A DNA stretch of 64,000 bases from UBA6168 sp964423205 (GTDB taxonomy: Bacteria; Bacteroidota; Bacteroidia; Chitinophagales; Saprospiraceae). This document shows positions 7,597 to 16,368 of this stretch, in pieces. Made by a program: the position numbers and the translations under genes. The stretch is from assembly GCA_964423205.1 (NCBI GenBank), contig CAYRDX010000003.1, forward strand, positions 60,040 to 124,039, given 5' to 3'. Under the pieces are notes generated by a model. It did no database searches and was not told the DNA's origin. It was given only the letters and a program-made list of their open reading frames with translations. The stretch's first letter is position 1; every line of letters begins with the position of its first letter.

Positions 7597-8664
7597 ATGG
7601 CAAACAGGCGTAACAATTCATCCTCAACTTTCAACCCAATCAACAGTTTGGCGCGTTGGATAAATTTGGGCGTTGTATTGGCAACCTTACTCACCTATTT
7701 GTCGCCAATGGTAAATCCCACCAAAACCTGGGTGTTTACAATTATCGGGCTAGCTTACCCCTTTCTTGTTCTTGCCAATATTGCATTTGTGGCTTTTTGG
7801 CTCTGGCGGCGTAGAATTTACTTTCTTTTTTCACTCTGCGTTCTCTTAGTAGGACTTGGGCATTTACAAAATTTGTATGGCTGGCATTTTATAAAAAGTA
7901 ACAAAACAGCGGAGGATGAGATTATTATAATGACCTACAATATTGCAGGGCTTGGGGGAAGTAAGTCTTACCATACACAGGAAAAGCGTATGGAGGCGCT
8001 TGCAAAGCTATTTCAAATAAAGCCTCACATTTTGTGCATGCAGGAAGTATCCAACCAACAGCAATTGGAAAACATTAAAAAAGAGCTTGGGTATCCATTC
8101 CACTATAAATCTAAAGGAACGGTACTCTTTTCGCAATTTCCATTTGTCAGGCAGGATGGGATAGATTTTAGCAATGCAGAAAACGGATGCCTTTGGGCTG
8201 AATTACAAACGCCTAAGGGAATAATCAGGGTATATAACCTTCATTTGCAGTCCAATAAAATGACTCAGACGGCTATCCGAATAACCACTGAAGGAGATTT
8301 CCGGGAAAAGGAAACCTGGAAAGATGTGCGTTTTGTTTTAGCAAGCTACAAGCGTGGTGCTCAGATTCGTTCTGAGCAAGTGGCTATGATTAAAACACAC
8401 ATTGCTAAAAGTTCCGTTCCGGTTATTGTGTGTGGAGACCTGAACGATACGCCTTTTTCCTATGTTTATCACCAGATTTCTGAAAAGCTCAACGACAGTT
8501 TTTCAGAAGCTGGTAGTGGTTTAGGTTCAACCTTCGCGGGAAAATTACCAGCACTCAGGATCGACTACATACTTGCTGAGAAGCGATATAAAATCACCTA
8601 TCACAAAGTGCTGAAATCGGAACTTTCCGACCACTTTCCCGTTTTGGTCAAATTGAAGTTATGA
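7597..8664 (+). CDS. Membrane-anchored endonuclease/exonuclease/phosphatase family protein
   Basis: A 355-residue protein. The first 95 residues contain three hydrophobic helices. The rest is an EEP fold: MTYNIAG (strand with the metal-binding Asn), LCMQEV (metal-binding Glu), NLHLQS, CGDLNDTP (catalytic Asp/Asn) and SDHFPVLVKL (final Asp-His). The combination of membrane anchor and EEP domain is common in Bacteroidota, where the catalytic domain faces the periplasm; substrate could be a phosphodiester lipid, a sugar phosphate or nucleic acid. It follows the second rhomboid by 30 bp and is probably co-transcribed. Confidence 0.85.
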   Translation: MANRRNNSSSTFNPINSLARWINLGVVLATLLTYLSPMVNPTKTWVFTIIGLAYPFLVLANIAFVAFWLWRRRIYFLFSLCVLLVGLGHLQNLYGWHFIKSNKTAEDEIIIMTYNIAGLGGSKSYHTQEKRMEALAKLFQIKPHILCMQEVSNQQQLENIKKELGYPFHYKSKGTVLFSQFPFVRQDGIDFSNAENGCLWAELQTPKGIIRVYNLHLQSNKMTQTAIRITTEGDFREKETWKDVRFVLASYKRGAQIRSEQVAMIKTHIAKSSVPVIVCGDLNDTPFSYVYHQISEKLNDSFSEAGSGLGSTFAGKLPALRIDYILAEKRYKITYHKVLKSELSDHFPVLVKLKL

Positions 8665-8669
8665 TGTTG

Positions 8670-8751
8670 TTTGAAGGTGGTTTGAATAGTTTGAGTTGTT
8701 TGCCCCGAGTACTCGGGTAAAACAACTCAAACAATTCAAACCACCTTCAAA
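8670..8751. repeat. Long near-perfect hairpin (32-bp arms) upstream of cysS
   Basis: The arm at 8670-8701 (TTTGAAGGTGGTTTGA...GTTGTTT) is the reverse complement of 8720-8751 with one mismatch. The 18-nt loop holds a second palindrome, CCCGAGTACTCGGG. It lies 32 bp before the cysS ATG and is made of the same TTTGA words as the array at 6397-6645. Confidence 0.85.
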
Positions 8752-8770
8752 CCACCATCAAACAATACTT

Positions 8771-8778
8771 TACCTTTA
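8771..8778 (+). promoter_or_regulatory. Candidate -7 box directly before the cysS start
   Basis: TACCTTTA differs from TAnnTTTG at the last base. It ends 5 bp before the cysS ATG, so transcription would begin at or next to the start codon. Confidence 0.3.
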
Positions 8779-8783
8779 CGCGC

Positions 8784-10286
8784 ATGAAACAGACATTACA
8801 GATATACAACAGTTACTCTGGAAAAAAAGAAGAATTCAAACCTGTGCATAAGGGGAAAGTGGGCATGTATGTATGTGGCCCAACTGTTTACAGCGATGTT
8901 CACCTCGGCAACTGCCGCACCTTCGTAAGTTTTGATGTGGTGTACCGGTACCTGAAATACCATGGCTATAAGGTCCGCTATGTGCGCAACATAACAGATG
9001 TGGGTCACCTGGAGGGAGATGCCGACATAGGACGGGAAGATAAAATCGCCAAAAAAGCAAGACTCGAACAGATAGAGCCCATGGAGATTGTGCAGCGCTA
9101 CATGAACGGCTTTCACGATATGATGCGCATTTTCAATGTCATTCCTCCCAACATTGAACCTCGTGCAACGGGGCATATTCCGGAACAGATAGAAATGGTT
9201 CAGCAAATAATAGACAATGGAATGGCCTATGTAAAAAATGGCTCTGTCTATTTCGATACTTTGAAATTTGCCGAAAGCAGTGGCGCCTACGGAAAACTAT
9301 CCGGACGAAAGATTGAAGACCTCTTGGTGGAGACCCGTGACGACCTGAAAAATCAGGATGAAAAAAACCACCCTTCAGACTTTGCTATTTGGATAAAAGC
9401 TTCGCCCGAACACCTTATGCGCTGGAACTCACCTTGGTCAGTGGGCTTCCCTGGCTGGCATCTGGAATGTTCCGTCATGAGCACCAAGTATCTGGGTGAG
9501 GTTTTCGATATTCATGGTGGCGGTGCAGATCTTAAGTTTCCCCATCACGAAAATGAAATTGCACAAAACCACGGCGCCTGCGGCCATGCCCCATGCAATT
9601 ATTGGATGCATGGGAATATGTTGCTCCTCAACGGCAAAAAAATGTCAAAGAGTGAGGGTAACTCCATCATGCCTCAAGAGCTTTTTACCGGTGAAAGCAA
9701 ACACTTGTCCAAAGCTTATTCTCCCATGGTAGTGCGTTTTTTTATGATGCAAACGCATTACAGAAGCACACTCGACCTGACGGATGACGCGCTTCAAGCA
9801 GCCGAAAAAGGTTACAGAAGATTGTTTGAGGGCTTAAAAGCCTTACAGGAATTGACTCATCCAGGAAACGCTAATCCTGGAACCCTTGATAAGGATATCA
9901 ATGGGCTGATTGACCTTGCTTTTGCTGATATGAGCGACGACTTCAACACACCAAAAGCGCTGGCAAGCCTGTTTGAACTCGTTACGAAAATCAATAGTCT
10001 GAAAGGTGGGCAATTATCCATTTCTGAAATAAGTGAGGATACATTAGCCCGCCTAAAAAAGTCTTTCACTGATTTCATATTTGACATCTTTGGTCTTTTG
10101 GACGAAAATTCATCCGAAAGCAATGAAGGTGCCATGGATGGGTTGATGCAATTAATCCTGGATATCCGGCAAAATGCCCGAAACAATAAGGATTGGGGAA
10201 CTTCCGACAAGATTCGCGATACGCTCAAAGAGCTGAATATTATCGTAAAAGATAGTAAGGAAGGAGCAAGCTGGACAAAGGGTTAA
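8784..10286 (+). CDS. cysS: Cysteinyl-tRNA synthetase
   Basis: A 500-residue class I synthetase that charges tRNA-Cys. The first zinc ligand is in YVCGPTVYSDVHLGN, which also carries the HIGH-equivalent HLGN; further zinc ligands follow in WHLECSVMS and PHHENE. The KMSKS loop is intact (GKKMSKSEGN). The C-terminal DALR-type helical domain and anticodon region end at about residue 500, normal for the family. ATG at 8784 matches the conserved N-terminus (LQIYNSYSGKKEEF). It is transcribed alone, preceded by a long hairpin repeat. Confidence 0.97.
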   Translation: MKQTLQIYNSYSGKKEEFKPVHKGKVGMYVCGPTVYSDVHLGNCRTFVSFDVVYRYLKYHGYKVRYVRNITDVGHLEGDADIGREDKIAKKARLEQIEPMEIVQRYMNGFHDMMRIFNVIPPNIEPRATGHIPEQIEMVQQIIDNGMAYVKNGSVYFDTLKFAESSGAYGKLSGRKIEDLLVETRDDLKNQDEKNHPSDFAIWIKASPEHLMRWNSPWSVGFPGWHLECSVMSTKYLGEVFDIHGGGADLKFPHHENEIAQNHGACGHAPCNYWMHGNMLLLNGKKMSKSEGNSIMPQELFTGESKHLSKAYSPMVVRFFMMQTHYRSTLDLTDDALQAAEKGYRRLFEGLKALQELTHPGNANPGTLDKDINGLIDLAFADMSDDFNTPKALASLFELVTKINSLKGGQLSISEISEDTLARLKKSFTDFIFDIFGLLDENSSESNEGAMDGLMQLILDIRQNARNNKDWGTSDKIRDTLKELNIIVKDSKEGASWTKG

Positions 10287-10306
10287 TCTGGTCGGCATCG
10301 AAACAA

Positions 10307-10342
10307 AAAGCCAATTAATGCCGTTTTCCGGTATGCGGCTTT
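10307..10342 (+). terminator. Possible terminator hairpin after cysS
   Basis: AAAGCC (10307-10312) pairs with GGCTTT (10337-10342), with an inner ATGCCG/CGGTAT stem. There is no clear T-run after it, so this is weak. Confidence 0.3.
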
Positions 10343-10424
10343 GGTATTATTGCCTTTATGATTACCCTTGTACTTCCTGGCAAAGAAGGGAACAAATTAA
10401 GAACCTTTAAATCGAAAAAATAAG

Positions 10425-11396
10425 ATGGCAAAGAGCGCCCATAAAAACGACGTCGAAGCGGTTGACGCTTTGTCGCAATCCTATAAAATCCTGAGTGCTG
10501 AAATCGGTAAAGTGATTGTTGGCCAGGAGGAAGTGGTAAAAGCAGTCATTATCTCTTTGTTCAGCAACGGCCACAGCCTTCTCGTTGGAGTGCCCGGTTT
10601 GGCCAAAACTTTGCTGGTGAGCACCATCGCAGAGGTTTTGGAACTCGGTTTCAAAAGAATCCAGTTCACTCCCGACCTGATGCCTTCTGACATTACGGGG
10701 TCGGAAATTCTGGATGAAGACCGCCATTTTCATTTTAACAAAGGCCCTCTTTTTGCCAATATAGTTCTGGCGGACGAAATAAACCGTACACCTCCTAAAA
10801 CTCAGGCAGCTCTTTTGGAAGCCATGCAGGAGCGCTCAGTTACGGTTGCAGGAACAAGGCACTTGCTTCCTACTCCGTTTTTTGTTCTGGCAACGCAAAA
10901 CCCTATTGAACAGGAAGGAACCTACCCTTTGCCAGAAGCACAGCTCGACAGGTTTATGTTCAACATTCCATTGGATTATCCATCCTATCAGGAGGAAATT
11001 AACGTTGTAAAGAATACTACCGGTATTCACAAACCCAAACTGGAGCATGTGCTGTATGCTGAGCAGATTCTTGAGTTCCAGCAACTGGTAAGGAAGATTC
11101 CAATTGCCGACAATGTACTGGAATACGCCGTATCCTTAGCTACCAAAACGCGACCCAACACAAGCCATGCTACCCAGATGGTGAACAATTACATCTCCTG
11201 GGGTGCAGGGCCTCGTGCTTCCCAATATCTCGTCCTCGGTGCAAAATGTAACGCCGCTATGGCTGGAAAATATTCTCCGGATATAGAAGACGTAAGAGCC
11301 ATTGCCAATTTTGTACTTCGCCACCGCATTGTGCGCAACTACAAAGCAGAAGCAGAGGGTATCAATGAAGAGAAGATTATTGAGACGCTTTATTGA
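10425..11396 (+). CDS. MoxR-type AAA+ ATPase
   Basis: A 323-residue AAA+ protein: Walker A GVPGLAKT at residues 55-62, Walker B VLADEINR at about 114-121, sensor region LATQNPIEQEGTYPLPEAQLDRF, and the C-terminal lid. This is the MoxR class (AAA_3), chaperone-like ATPases that usually act with a von Willebrand A-domain protein of the DUF58 family encoded next door. No DUF58 gene follows here; instead a convergent outer-membrane protein gene begins 24 bp beyond the stop. Its partner must be elsewhere. The ATG at 10425 fits the usual N-terminal helix. Confidence 0.93.
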   Translation: MAKSAHKNDVEAVDALSQSYKILSAEIGKVIVGQEEVVKAVIISLFSNGHSLLVGVPGLAKTLLVSTIAEVLELGFKRIQFTPDLMPSDITGSEILDEDRHFHFNKGPLFANIVLADEINRTPPKTQAALLEAMQERSVTVAGTRHLLPTPFFVLATQNPIEQEGTYPLPEAQLDRFMFNIPLDYPSYQEEINVVKNTTGIHKPKLEHVLYAEQILEFQQLVRKIPIADNVLEYAVSLATKTRPNTSHATQMVNNYISWGAGPRASQYLVLGAKCNAAMAGKYSPDIEDVRAIANFVLRHRIVRNYKAEAEGINEEKIIETLY

Positions 11397-11419
11397 CCAC
11401 CTTCTTTCGACTTAAAACA

Positions 11420-12295
11420 TCACAGCGTAAACCCGATTGCAGCGTGGAAGGTTAGGTTTTTATCCGCGTCACTTCTGGAGATAAAATCCTTATTGGCATC
11501 CAGTTTTGAGAGATAAACATCGGCACCATCTTTTGTTATATCAGTCAAACCTTTTGTTGCCCGCACAGACAAGTAAAGTCCCCGGTTGAAATAAATGGAC
11601 ATACCTCCCAGTACGCCGAGTTCCAGGACACGGTAAAGATTCCCCCGGTCGGTAGGAAACTCAAAATAAGCTCCACCGGATTGTGGAATGAATACCTTCT
11701 CGCTTCCCACCTGGACGGATTTAGGGGTGGAACCAAAACTCATTTTAAGGGGAATGTCTCCAAAATAATTGGCGTCGATTTCGTGGGTAAACTTTTGAAT
11801 GGGAGAACCACTTGCAGTTTTACCTTCATAGGTCAGTTCACCAAATGCCGTCGATGATATCATGAATGAAACATGGCCTCCTGCATAAAATTCCAGCCAT
11901 CGCACCGGTTTTATATACCCCATCACGGGTACTGACAAGTAAGAATTGGCCACATCAAGGCTCATGGAGCGTGTACCATTAGTAAAAATTCTGGTACCAG
12001 TAGTATTGGTGAATATATAATAGGAAGGGCCGTTGTAGGTCTTTTGACCTCCTTTTTGAGTAAAAAGCAACTCTCCTCTTAATCCCATCAATTCGGTAGG
12101 TCGCCATGCAAAAGTTGCACCCACCATAAATCCTGTACTCCAGTCAAATGTTTCCAGCGCATTTCCAGCATCATCCATTTCAGCCTCGGATTCAAACTTA
12201 TTGAGGTTCATCCCAATGGTAAAACCTAACCTGAAATCCTGAGCAATAAGGGTATTCACAAAAAGGAAAACTACGACTACAATTAACCAACGCAT
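11420..12295 (-). CDS. Outer membrane beta-barrel protein (PorT-like fold)
   Basis: A 291-residue protein with an N-terminal signal peptide (MRWLIVVVVFLFVNTLIAQ). Alternating aromatic/glycine beta-strands (FRLGFTIGMNLNKF, GFMVGATFAWRP, LYLSVRATKGLTDI) and the terminal strand AAIGFTL fit an eight-stranded barrel of the 'outer membrane beta-barrel / PorT' type abundant in Bacteroidota. There is no enzymatic motif. It converges on moxR and has its own promoter region in 12296-12400. The ligand or role is unknown. Confidence 0.75.
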   Translation of the reverse strand: MRWLIVVVVFLFVNTLIAQDFRLGFTIGMNLNKFESEAEMDDAGNALETFDWSTGFMVGATFAWRPTELMGLRGELLFTQKGGQKTYNGPSYYIFTNTTGTRIFTNGTRSMSLDVANSYLSVPVMGYIKPVRWLEFYAGGHVSFMISSTAFGELTYEGKTASGSPIQKFTHEIDANYFGDIPLKMSFGSTPKSVQVGSEKVFIPQSGGAYFEFPTDRGNLYRVLELGVLGGMSIYFNRGLYLSVRATKGLTDITKDGADVYLSKLDANKDFISRSDADKNLTFHAAIGFTL

Positions 12296-12454
12296 CTTTA
12301 TTCGAATTTATGAGTTAGAAAAAACAGGACGCAAGATAGCCTCTAATGCAAGCTATGACCAAGAATAGGAGTTTCAAAGCTCTTAAAATGTCATTAAAAA
12401 AAATAAATCATCCACATGGGGTGATAATTACCTTTTTTAAAACGCTCACAACCT

Positions 12455-12462
12455 TATCTTTG
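12455..12462 (+). promoter_or_regulatory. Candidate -7 box upstream of asd
   Basis: TATCTTTG, an exact TAnnTTTG match, 45 bp before the asd start codon. Confidence 0.45.
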
Positions 12463-12507
12463 TGGCCTTTTGGGAAAAATTGTGTGCACAATTAAAATGA
12501 AATCGAT

Positions 12508-13509
12508 ATGAAAGTAGCTGTTGTTGGTGCAACCGGTTTGGTTGGCACAGTTATGATTGAGGTTCTTCAGGAAAGAAAATTCCCGGTGACTGAGTTCTTA
12601 CCCGTAGCATCAGAACGTTCGGAAGGAAAAGAAATAGTATTTAACGGGAAACCTTATAAGATTGTAAGCTTGGCTGATGCTGTGTTTGCAAAACCTGATG
12701 TGGCCATATTCTCTGCCGGAGCTACTGTTTCCAAAGAATGGGCACCCAAATTTGCGGCAGCAGGAACTACAGTCGTCGACAACTCTTCTGCCTGGCGTAT
12801 GGAGGAGGGAATCAAATTGGTGGTACCTGAGGTAAACGCCCATGCTCTAACAACTACTGATAAAATCATCGCTAATCCCAATTGCTCTACCATTCAGATG
12901 GTAGTTGCTCTGGCTCCTCTTCACAAAGCCTATAAAATAAAGCGAATCGTCATTTCCACCTACCAATCGATAACAGGTACCGGGGTAAAAGCTGTAAAGC
13001 AATACAACCTGGAAAGAAAAGGTTTTCAGCCAGGAACTGATGAAATGGCTTATCACTACCAGATTTTTGAAAATTGTATTCCTCAGTGCGATGTATTTCT
13101 CGACAACGATTACACCAAAGAGGAAATGAAAATGGTAAACGAAACAAGGAAAATATTTGATGATTATTCCTTGCGGATCACTGCAACCACAGTAAGAGTG
13201 CCCGTTCATGGAGGGCATTCGGAAGCAGTGAATATTGAATTTGAAAAACCATTTGAGGTTGCTGATGTAAAGAAAATGCTCAGCGAAGCACCAGGTGTCG
13301 TGTTGACTGACAACCCTGCCGAAAAACAATATCCTATGCCGCTTTATTCCAGGAATAAGGATGATGTATTCGTGGGCAGGGTCAGAAGGGATGATAGTGT
13401 AGAAAATGGTTTGAATATTTGGGTTGTCTCCGACAACTTACGCAAAGGTGCTGCCACTAATGCCATCCAAATTGCAGAATACCTCCACAAGATGAAGTGG
13501 ATTGGATAA
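12508..13509 (+). CDS. asd: Aspartate-semialdehyde dehydrogenase
   Basis: A 333-residue enzyme reducing aspartyl phosphate to aspartate semialdehyde with NADPH, for lysine/diaminopimelate, methionine and threonine synthesis. N-terminal Rossmann motif VVGATGLVGTVM, catalytic Cys126 in NPNCSTIQMV, and the active-site His in VPVHGGHSEAVNIEF. Size is typical. It stands alone; a dispersed repeat follows 38 bp after the stop. Confidence 0.97.
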   Translation: MKVAVVGATGLVGTVMIEVLQERKFPVTEFLPVASERSEGKEIVFNGKPYKIVSLADAVFAKPDVAIFSAGATVSKEWAPKFAAAGTTVVDNSSAWRMEEGIKLVVPEVNAHALTTTDKIIANPNCSTIQMVVALAPLHKAYKIKRIVISTYQSITGTGVKAVKQYNLERKGFQPGTDEMAYHYQIFENCIPQCDVFLDNDYTKEEMKMVNETRKIFDDYSLRITATTVRVPVHGGHSEAVNIEFEKPFEVADVKKMLSEAPGVVLTDNPAEKQYPMPLYSRNKDDVFVGRVRRDDSVENGLNIWVVSDNLRKGAATNAIQIAEYLHKMKWIG

Positions 13510-13547
13510 AATCTTGAGCGAAATCAGGGTGCGAAAATTTAATTAGC

Positions 13548-13637
13548 AATGAGTCAAAAATAAAGTAGCCAATTTGTTTTCTTAACCTCTTGAAAATCAG
13601 TTGAAAAACTTTTGCCTTTTTACTTTTTACTTTTTCC
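13548..13637 (+). repeat. Dispersed intergenic repeat, copy A
   Basis: Begins AATGAGTCAAAAATAAAGTA and ends in a CTTTTTACTTTTTAC tract, with a central TTGAAAATCAGTTGAAAAAC. The same sequence recurs at 18649-18770 and 55769-55856 (opposite orientation) and 22973-23096 (same orientation). This copy lacks the internal GCCCTTCGGGC hairpin found in copies B and C. Confidence 0.85.
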
Positions 13638-13735
13638 TTAGTGATTACATTCTGTGTAGTACCTAATACTCGGTATTACACTAACAAAAACTGCTAATTT
13701 TATAAAATCATAGTGCTCAAATGAACTAATGCCTC

Positions 13736-13743
13736 TATATTTG
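13736..13743 (+). promoter_or_regulatory. Candidate -7 box upstream of feoA
   Basis: TATATTTG matches TAnnTTTG and lies 36 bp before the feoA ATG. No Fur-like box was recognised nearby. Confidence 0.45.
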
Positions 13744-13779
13744 TTTGTCTAAATTAAATCTAAATAAGAATAGAGCAAG

Positions 13780-14004
13780 ATGACCAGGCTCGTTACTCAA
13801 CTAAAAGAAGGCCACAGCGGCAAAATCAGAAATTTCACCAACGACCAGGTGGCAGGCAAGCTGGTGACTATGGGCATTTTGCCCGGCAGTCAGGTCCAGG
13901 TAGTGCGTAAAGCCCCTTTTAACGGTGGTTTCTATCTTAAAGTGGATGGCGCCAACGTGGTGATGAGAGGCCAGGAAGCAGAAAGCATCGTGCTGGAAGT
14001 TTGA
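13780..14004 (+). CDS. feoA: Ferrous iron transport protein A
   Basis: A 74-residue SH3-like protein. The pattern LVTMGILPGSQVQVVRKAPFNGGFYLKVDG is the FeoA core (LxxMGxxPGxxVxVxxxAPxGGPxxxxxxG). FeoA is a cytosolic accessory of the FeoB Fe(II) channel. It lies 82 bp upstream of feoB on the same strand, so the two should be one operon. Confidence 0.93.
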   Translation: MTRLVTQLKEGHSGKIRNFTNDQVAGKLVTMGILPGSQVQVVRKAPFNGGFYLKVDGANVVMRGQEAESIVLEV

Positions 14005-14086
14005 GCATGTTCGTTTCAGATGTCAGTGTTGTTCTGGTGCGAACATCGCAGACGCTGTTGACGAACGACAACATTGAGCCAAAAGA

Positions 14087-16192
14087 ATGAATAACATTGC
14101 TCTTATAGGCAATCCTAACAGCGGCAAATCTTCCGTTTTTAACCAATTAACAGGCCTAAGACAGAAAGTTGCCAATTTCCCAGGAGTTACCGTAGAAAAG
14201 AAGGTTGGTAAAATTAACCTGAGCGGCAATCGCAGTTGTCAGGTTATTGATTTTCCCGGTACATATAGTCTGTATCCCACCTCACAAGACGAAAGAGTCG
14301 TTCTTAATGTGCTCACCAATAAGCAGGACAAGGACTATCCTGATGCAATCATTTATATAGCGGACGTAACTAACCTTGAAAAACATCTGCTTCTGCTGAT
14401 GCAGATCAAAGACCTGGGATTTCCTGCCATCCTGGCATTGAACATGGCCGATTTAGCCCAAAAAGAAGGTTTAAAAGTTGAGATAGAAGTCATTTCTGTT
14501 TTTCTGAAAATGCCTGTGGTTCTTGTCAGTGGAAGGGAAGGATGGAATATTGAAACATTAAAATCAGAGCTCTCCAAACTTCTGGAAAATAAGGCCACAG
14601 AAACCACAAAGCCGCTTTATACCTTTTCTGATATAGAAAAAGGGGCAGTTGAAAAAGTAAAGAGCCTCCTACATCTCGAAAATGATTATCAGGCTTTATT
14701 AATCTCCCATCATTACAAGACTTTGCCTTTTTTGACAGACAGTCAAAAAACAACCATCGGCGGGATATGTGCGATAACGGGCTTCAAAGACCTTGCTTTT
14801 CAGATTTCTGAAACAATGAAGCGCTATGATTCTTCCAAAGATATATTGGCAAAAGCGCTTAAAAGGAAAAAGGGAGTTGCCTCTTTTACCGATAAACTGG
14901 ATACGGTATTAACCCACAAAATCCTTTCTCCCATCATCTTCTTTGTCATCATGTTTCTGGTTTTTCAGGCTATTTATGCCTGGGCAGAACATCCGATGAA
15001 CTGGATTGAAGAAGGATTTGCATTCCTCAGTGAGACTGCAAGGATATACCTTCCAGCCGGTTGGTTCACTGACCTGCTCACTGAAGGTATATTGACTGGG
15101 TTGGCGGGCATTCTGGTTTTCATTCCTCAGATTGCCATTCTTTTCCTGCTCATTACTATTTTGGAGGAAGTAGGGTATATGGCAAGGGCCGTTTTTATTT
15201 TTGACAAACTCATGCAGCAGTTTGGGTTGAACGGAAGAAGCGTGGTTGCCCTGGTTTCTGGCGGAGCCTGTGCAATTCCGGCTATCATGTCCACGCGGAC
15301 CATAGCAAACTGGAAGGAGCGGCTGATTACCATCATGGTTACGCCATTGATAAGCTGTTCAGCTCGAATACCCGTCTATACAGTGTTGATAGGATTTGTT
15401 GTGCCTGAGGAGACAGTCCTGGGTATTTTCAATTTGCAAGGCCTGGCCTTCATGGGGCTATACCTTTTGGGAATAGTGGCAGCACTAGTTTCTGCCATCG
15501 TTTTTAAAATGATTTTGAAATCGAATGAAAGATCGTGGCTGATGATGGAACTGCCCCGCTACAGGCCACCTGTTTGGAAAAATGTCTGGTTCACTATACA
15601 GGAAAAGGTACTGTCTTTTGTAACAGAAGCTGGAAAGGTGATTATGATAATCAGCGTCATTCTCTGGTTCCTGGCAACTTACGGTCCCGGGCAAAAAATG
15701 GAACTGGCAGAGCAGGAGGCACTTACTTTCAGTGAAAGTCAGTCTCTATCAGAGGAAGAAACAGCCAATCTGGTAGCTTCCCGAAAAATTGAACAGTCCT
15801 ATGCCGGCCATTTGGGACGTTTCATCGAACCTGCCATTGAACCACTTGGCTTTGACTGGAAAATAGGCATCGCCCTGATTACATCATTTGCTGCAAGAGA
15901 GGTTTTTGTAGCTACTATGGCCACTATTTACAGTATTGGCAACACCAATGATGAAACATCAGTGCATGCGCGCCTCTCGGAAGCCAGGAATCCTGTAACG
16001 GGAATAAAAGTGTATAATCCAGCGACCTCTCTTTCACTGCTCATATTTTATGTCTTTGCCATGCAGTGTATGAGTACAATTGCCGTAGTTAAAAAAGAAA
16101 CGGAGTCGTGGAAATGGCCAACAATACAATTTGCATTTATGGCTGCTCTGGCCTACCTCGGTAGTCTAATCAGTTTTCAACTAATTGGCTAA
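14087..16192 (+). CDS. feoB: Ferrous iron transport protein B
   Basis: A 701-residue protein with an N-terminal GTPase domain (G1 GNPNSGKS at 8-15, G3 DFPG at 55-58, G4 NMAD at 119-122) and a membrane part containing two Gate regions, including SGGACAIPAIMSTRT and TPLISCSARIPVY, with the conserved cysteines of FeoB. It imports Fe(II) across the inner membrane. FeoC is not seen. The transporter is full length and ends without a fused extra domain. Confidence 0.97.
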   Translation: MNNIALIGNPNSGKSSVFNQLTGLRQKVANFPGVTVEKKVGKINLSGNRSCQVIDFPGTYSLYPTSQDERVVLNVLTNKQDKDYPDAIIYIADVTNLEKHLLLLMQIKDLGFPAILALNMADLAQKEGLKVEIEVISVFLKMPVVLVSGREGWNIETLKSELSKLLENKATETTKPLYTFSDIEKGAVEKVKSLLHLENDYQALLISHHYKTLPFLTDSQKTTIGGICAITGFKDLAFQISETMKRYDSSKDILAKALKRKKGVASFTDKLDTVLTHKILSPIIFFVIMFLVFQAIYAWAEHPMNWIEEGFAFLSETARIYLPAGWFTDLLTEGILTGLAGILVFIPQIAILFLLITILEEVGYMARAVFIFDKLMQQFGLNGRSVVALVSGGACAIPAIMSTRTIANWKERLITIMVTPLISCSARIPVYTVLIGFVVPEETVLGIFNLQGLAFMGLYLLGIVAALVSAIVFKMILKSNERSWLMMELPRYRPPVWKNVWFTIQEKVLSFVTEAGKVIMIISVILWFLATYGPGQKMELAEQEALTFSESQSLSEEETANLVASRKIEQSYAGHLGRFIEPAIEPLGFDWKIGIALITSFAAREVFVATMATIYSIGNTNDETSVHARLSEARNPVTGIKVYNPATSLSLLIFYVFAMQCMSTIAVVKKETESWKWPTIQFAFMAALAYLGSLISFQLIG

Positions 16193-16322
16193 TTGGCCTG
16201 CTGTTTTTACAATGTGGATTAGACAGATGGCAATGAAACAGCTATATTATTACATCCATTCTAAAATTACTGCCAAAACCTGGAATAGAACGCCCTAATT
16301 CTCCTGCCTTTGTTCAATTTGC

Positions 16323-16330
16323 TATCTTTG
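16323..16330 (+). promoter_or_regulatory. Candidate -7 box upstream of the CBS-like gene
   Basis: TATCTTTG, exact TAnnTTTG, 38 bp before the ATG at 16369. Confidence 0.45.
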
Positions 16331-16368
16331 TGCGTTCGCTAGAGAAGTACTACAAAGCTTCTTTCTAA

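Noticed and set aside
14005..14086. A third small feo gene between feoA and feoB
   Set aside because: Only 82 bp with no start and no conserved pattern; treated as an intra-operon gap.
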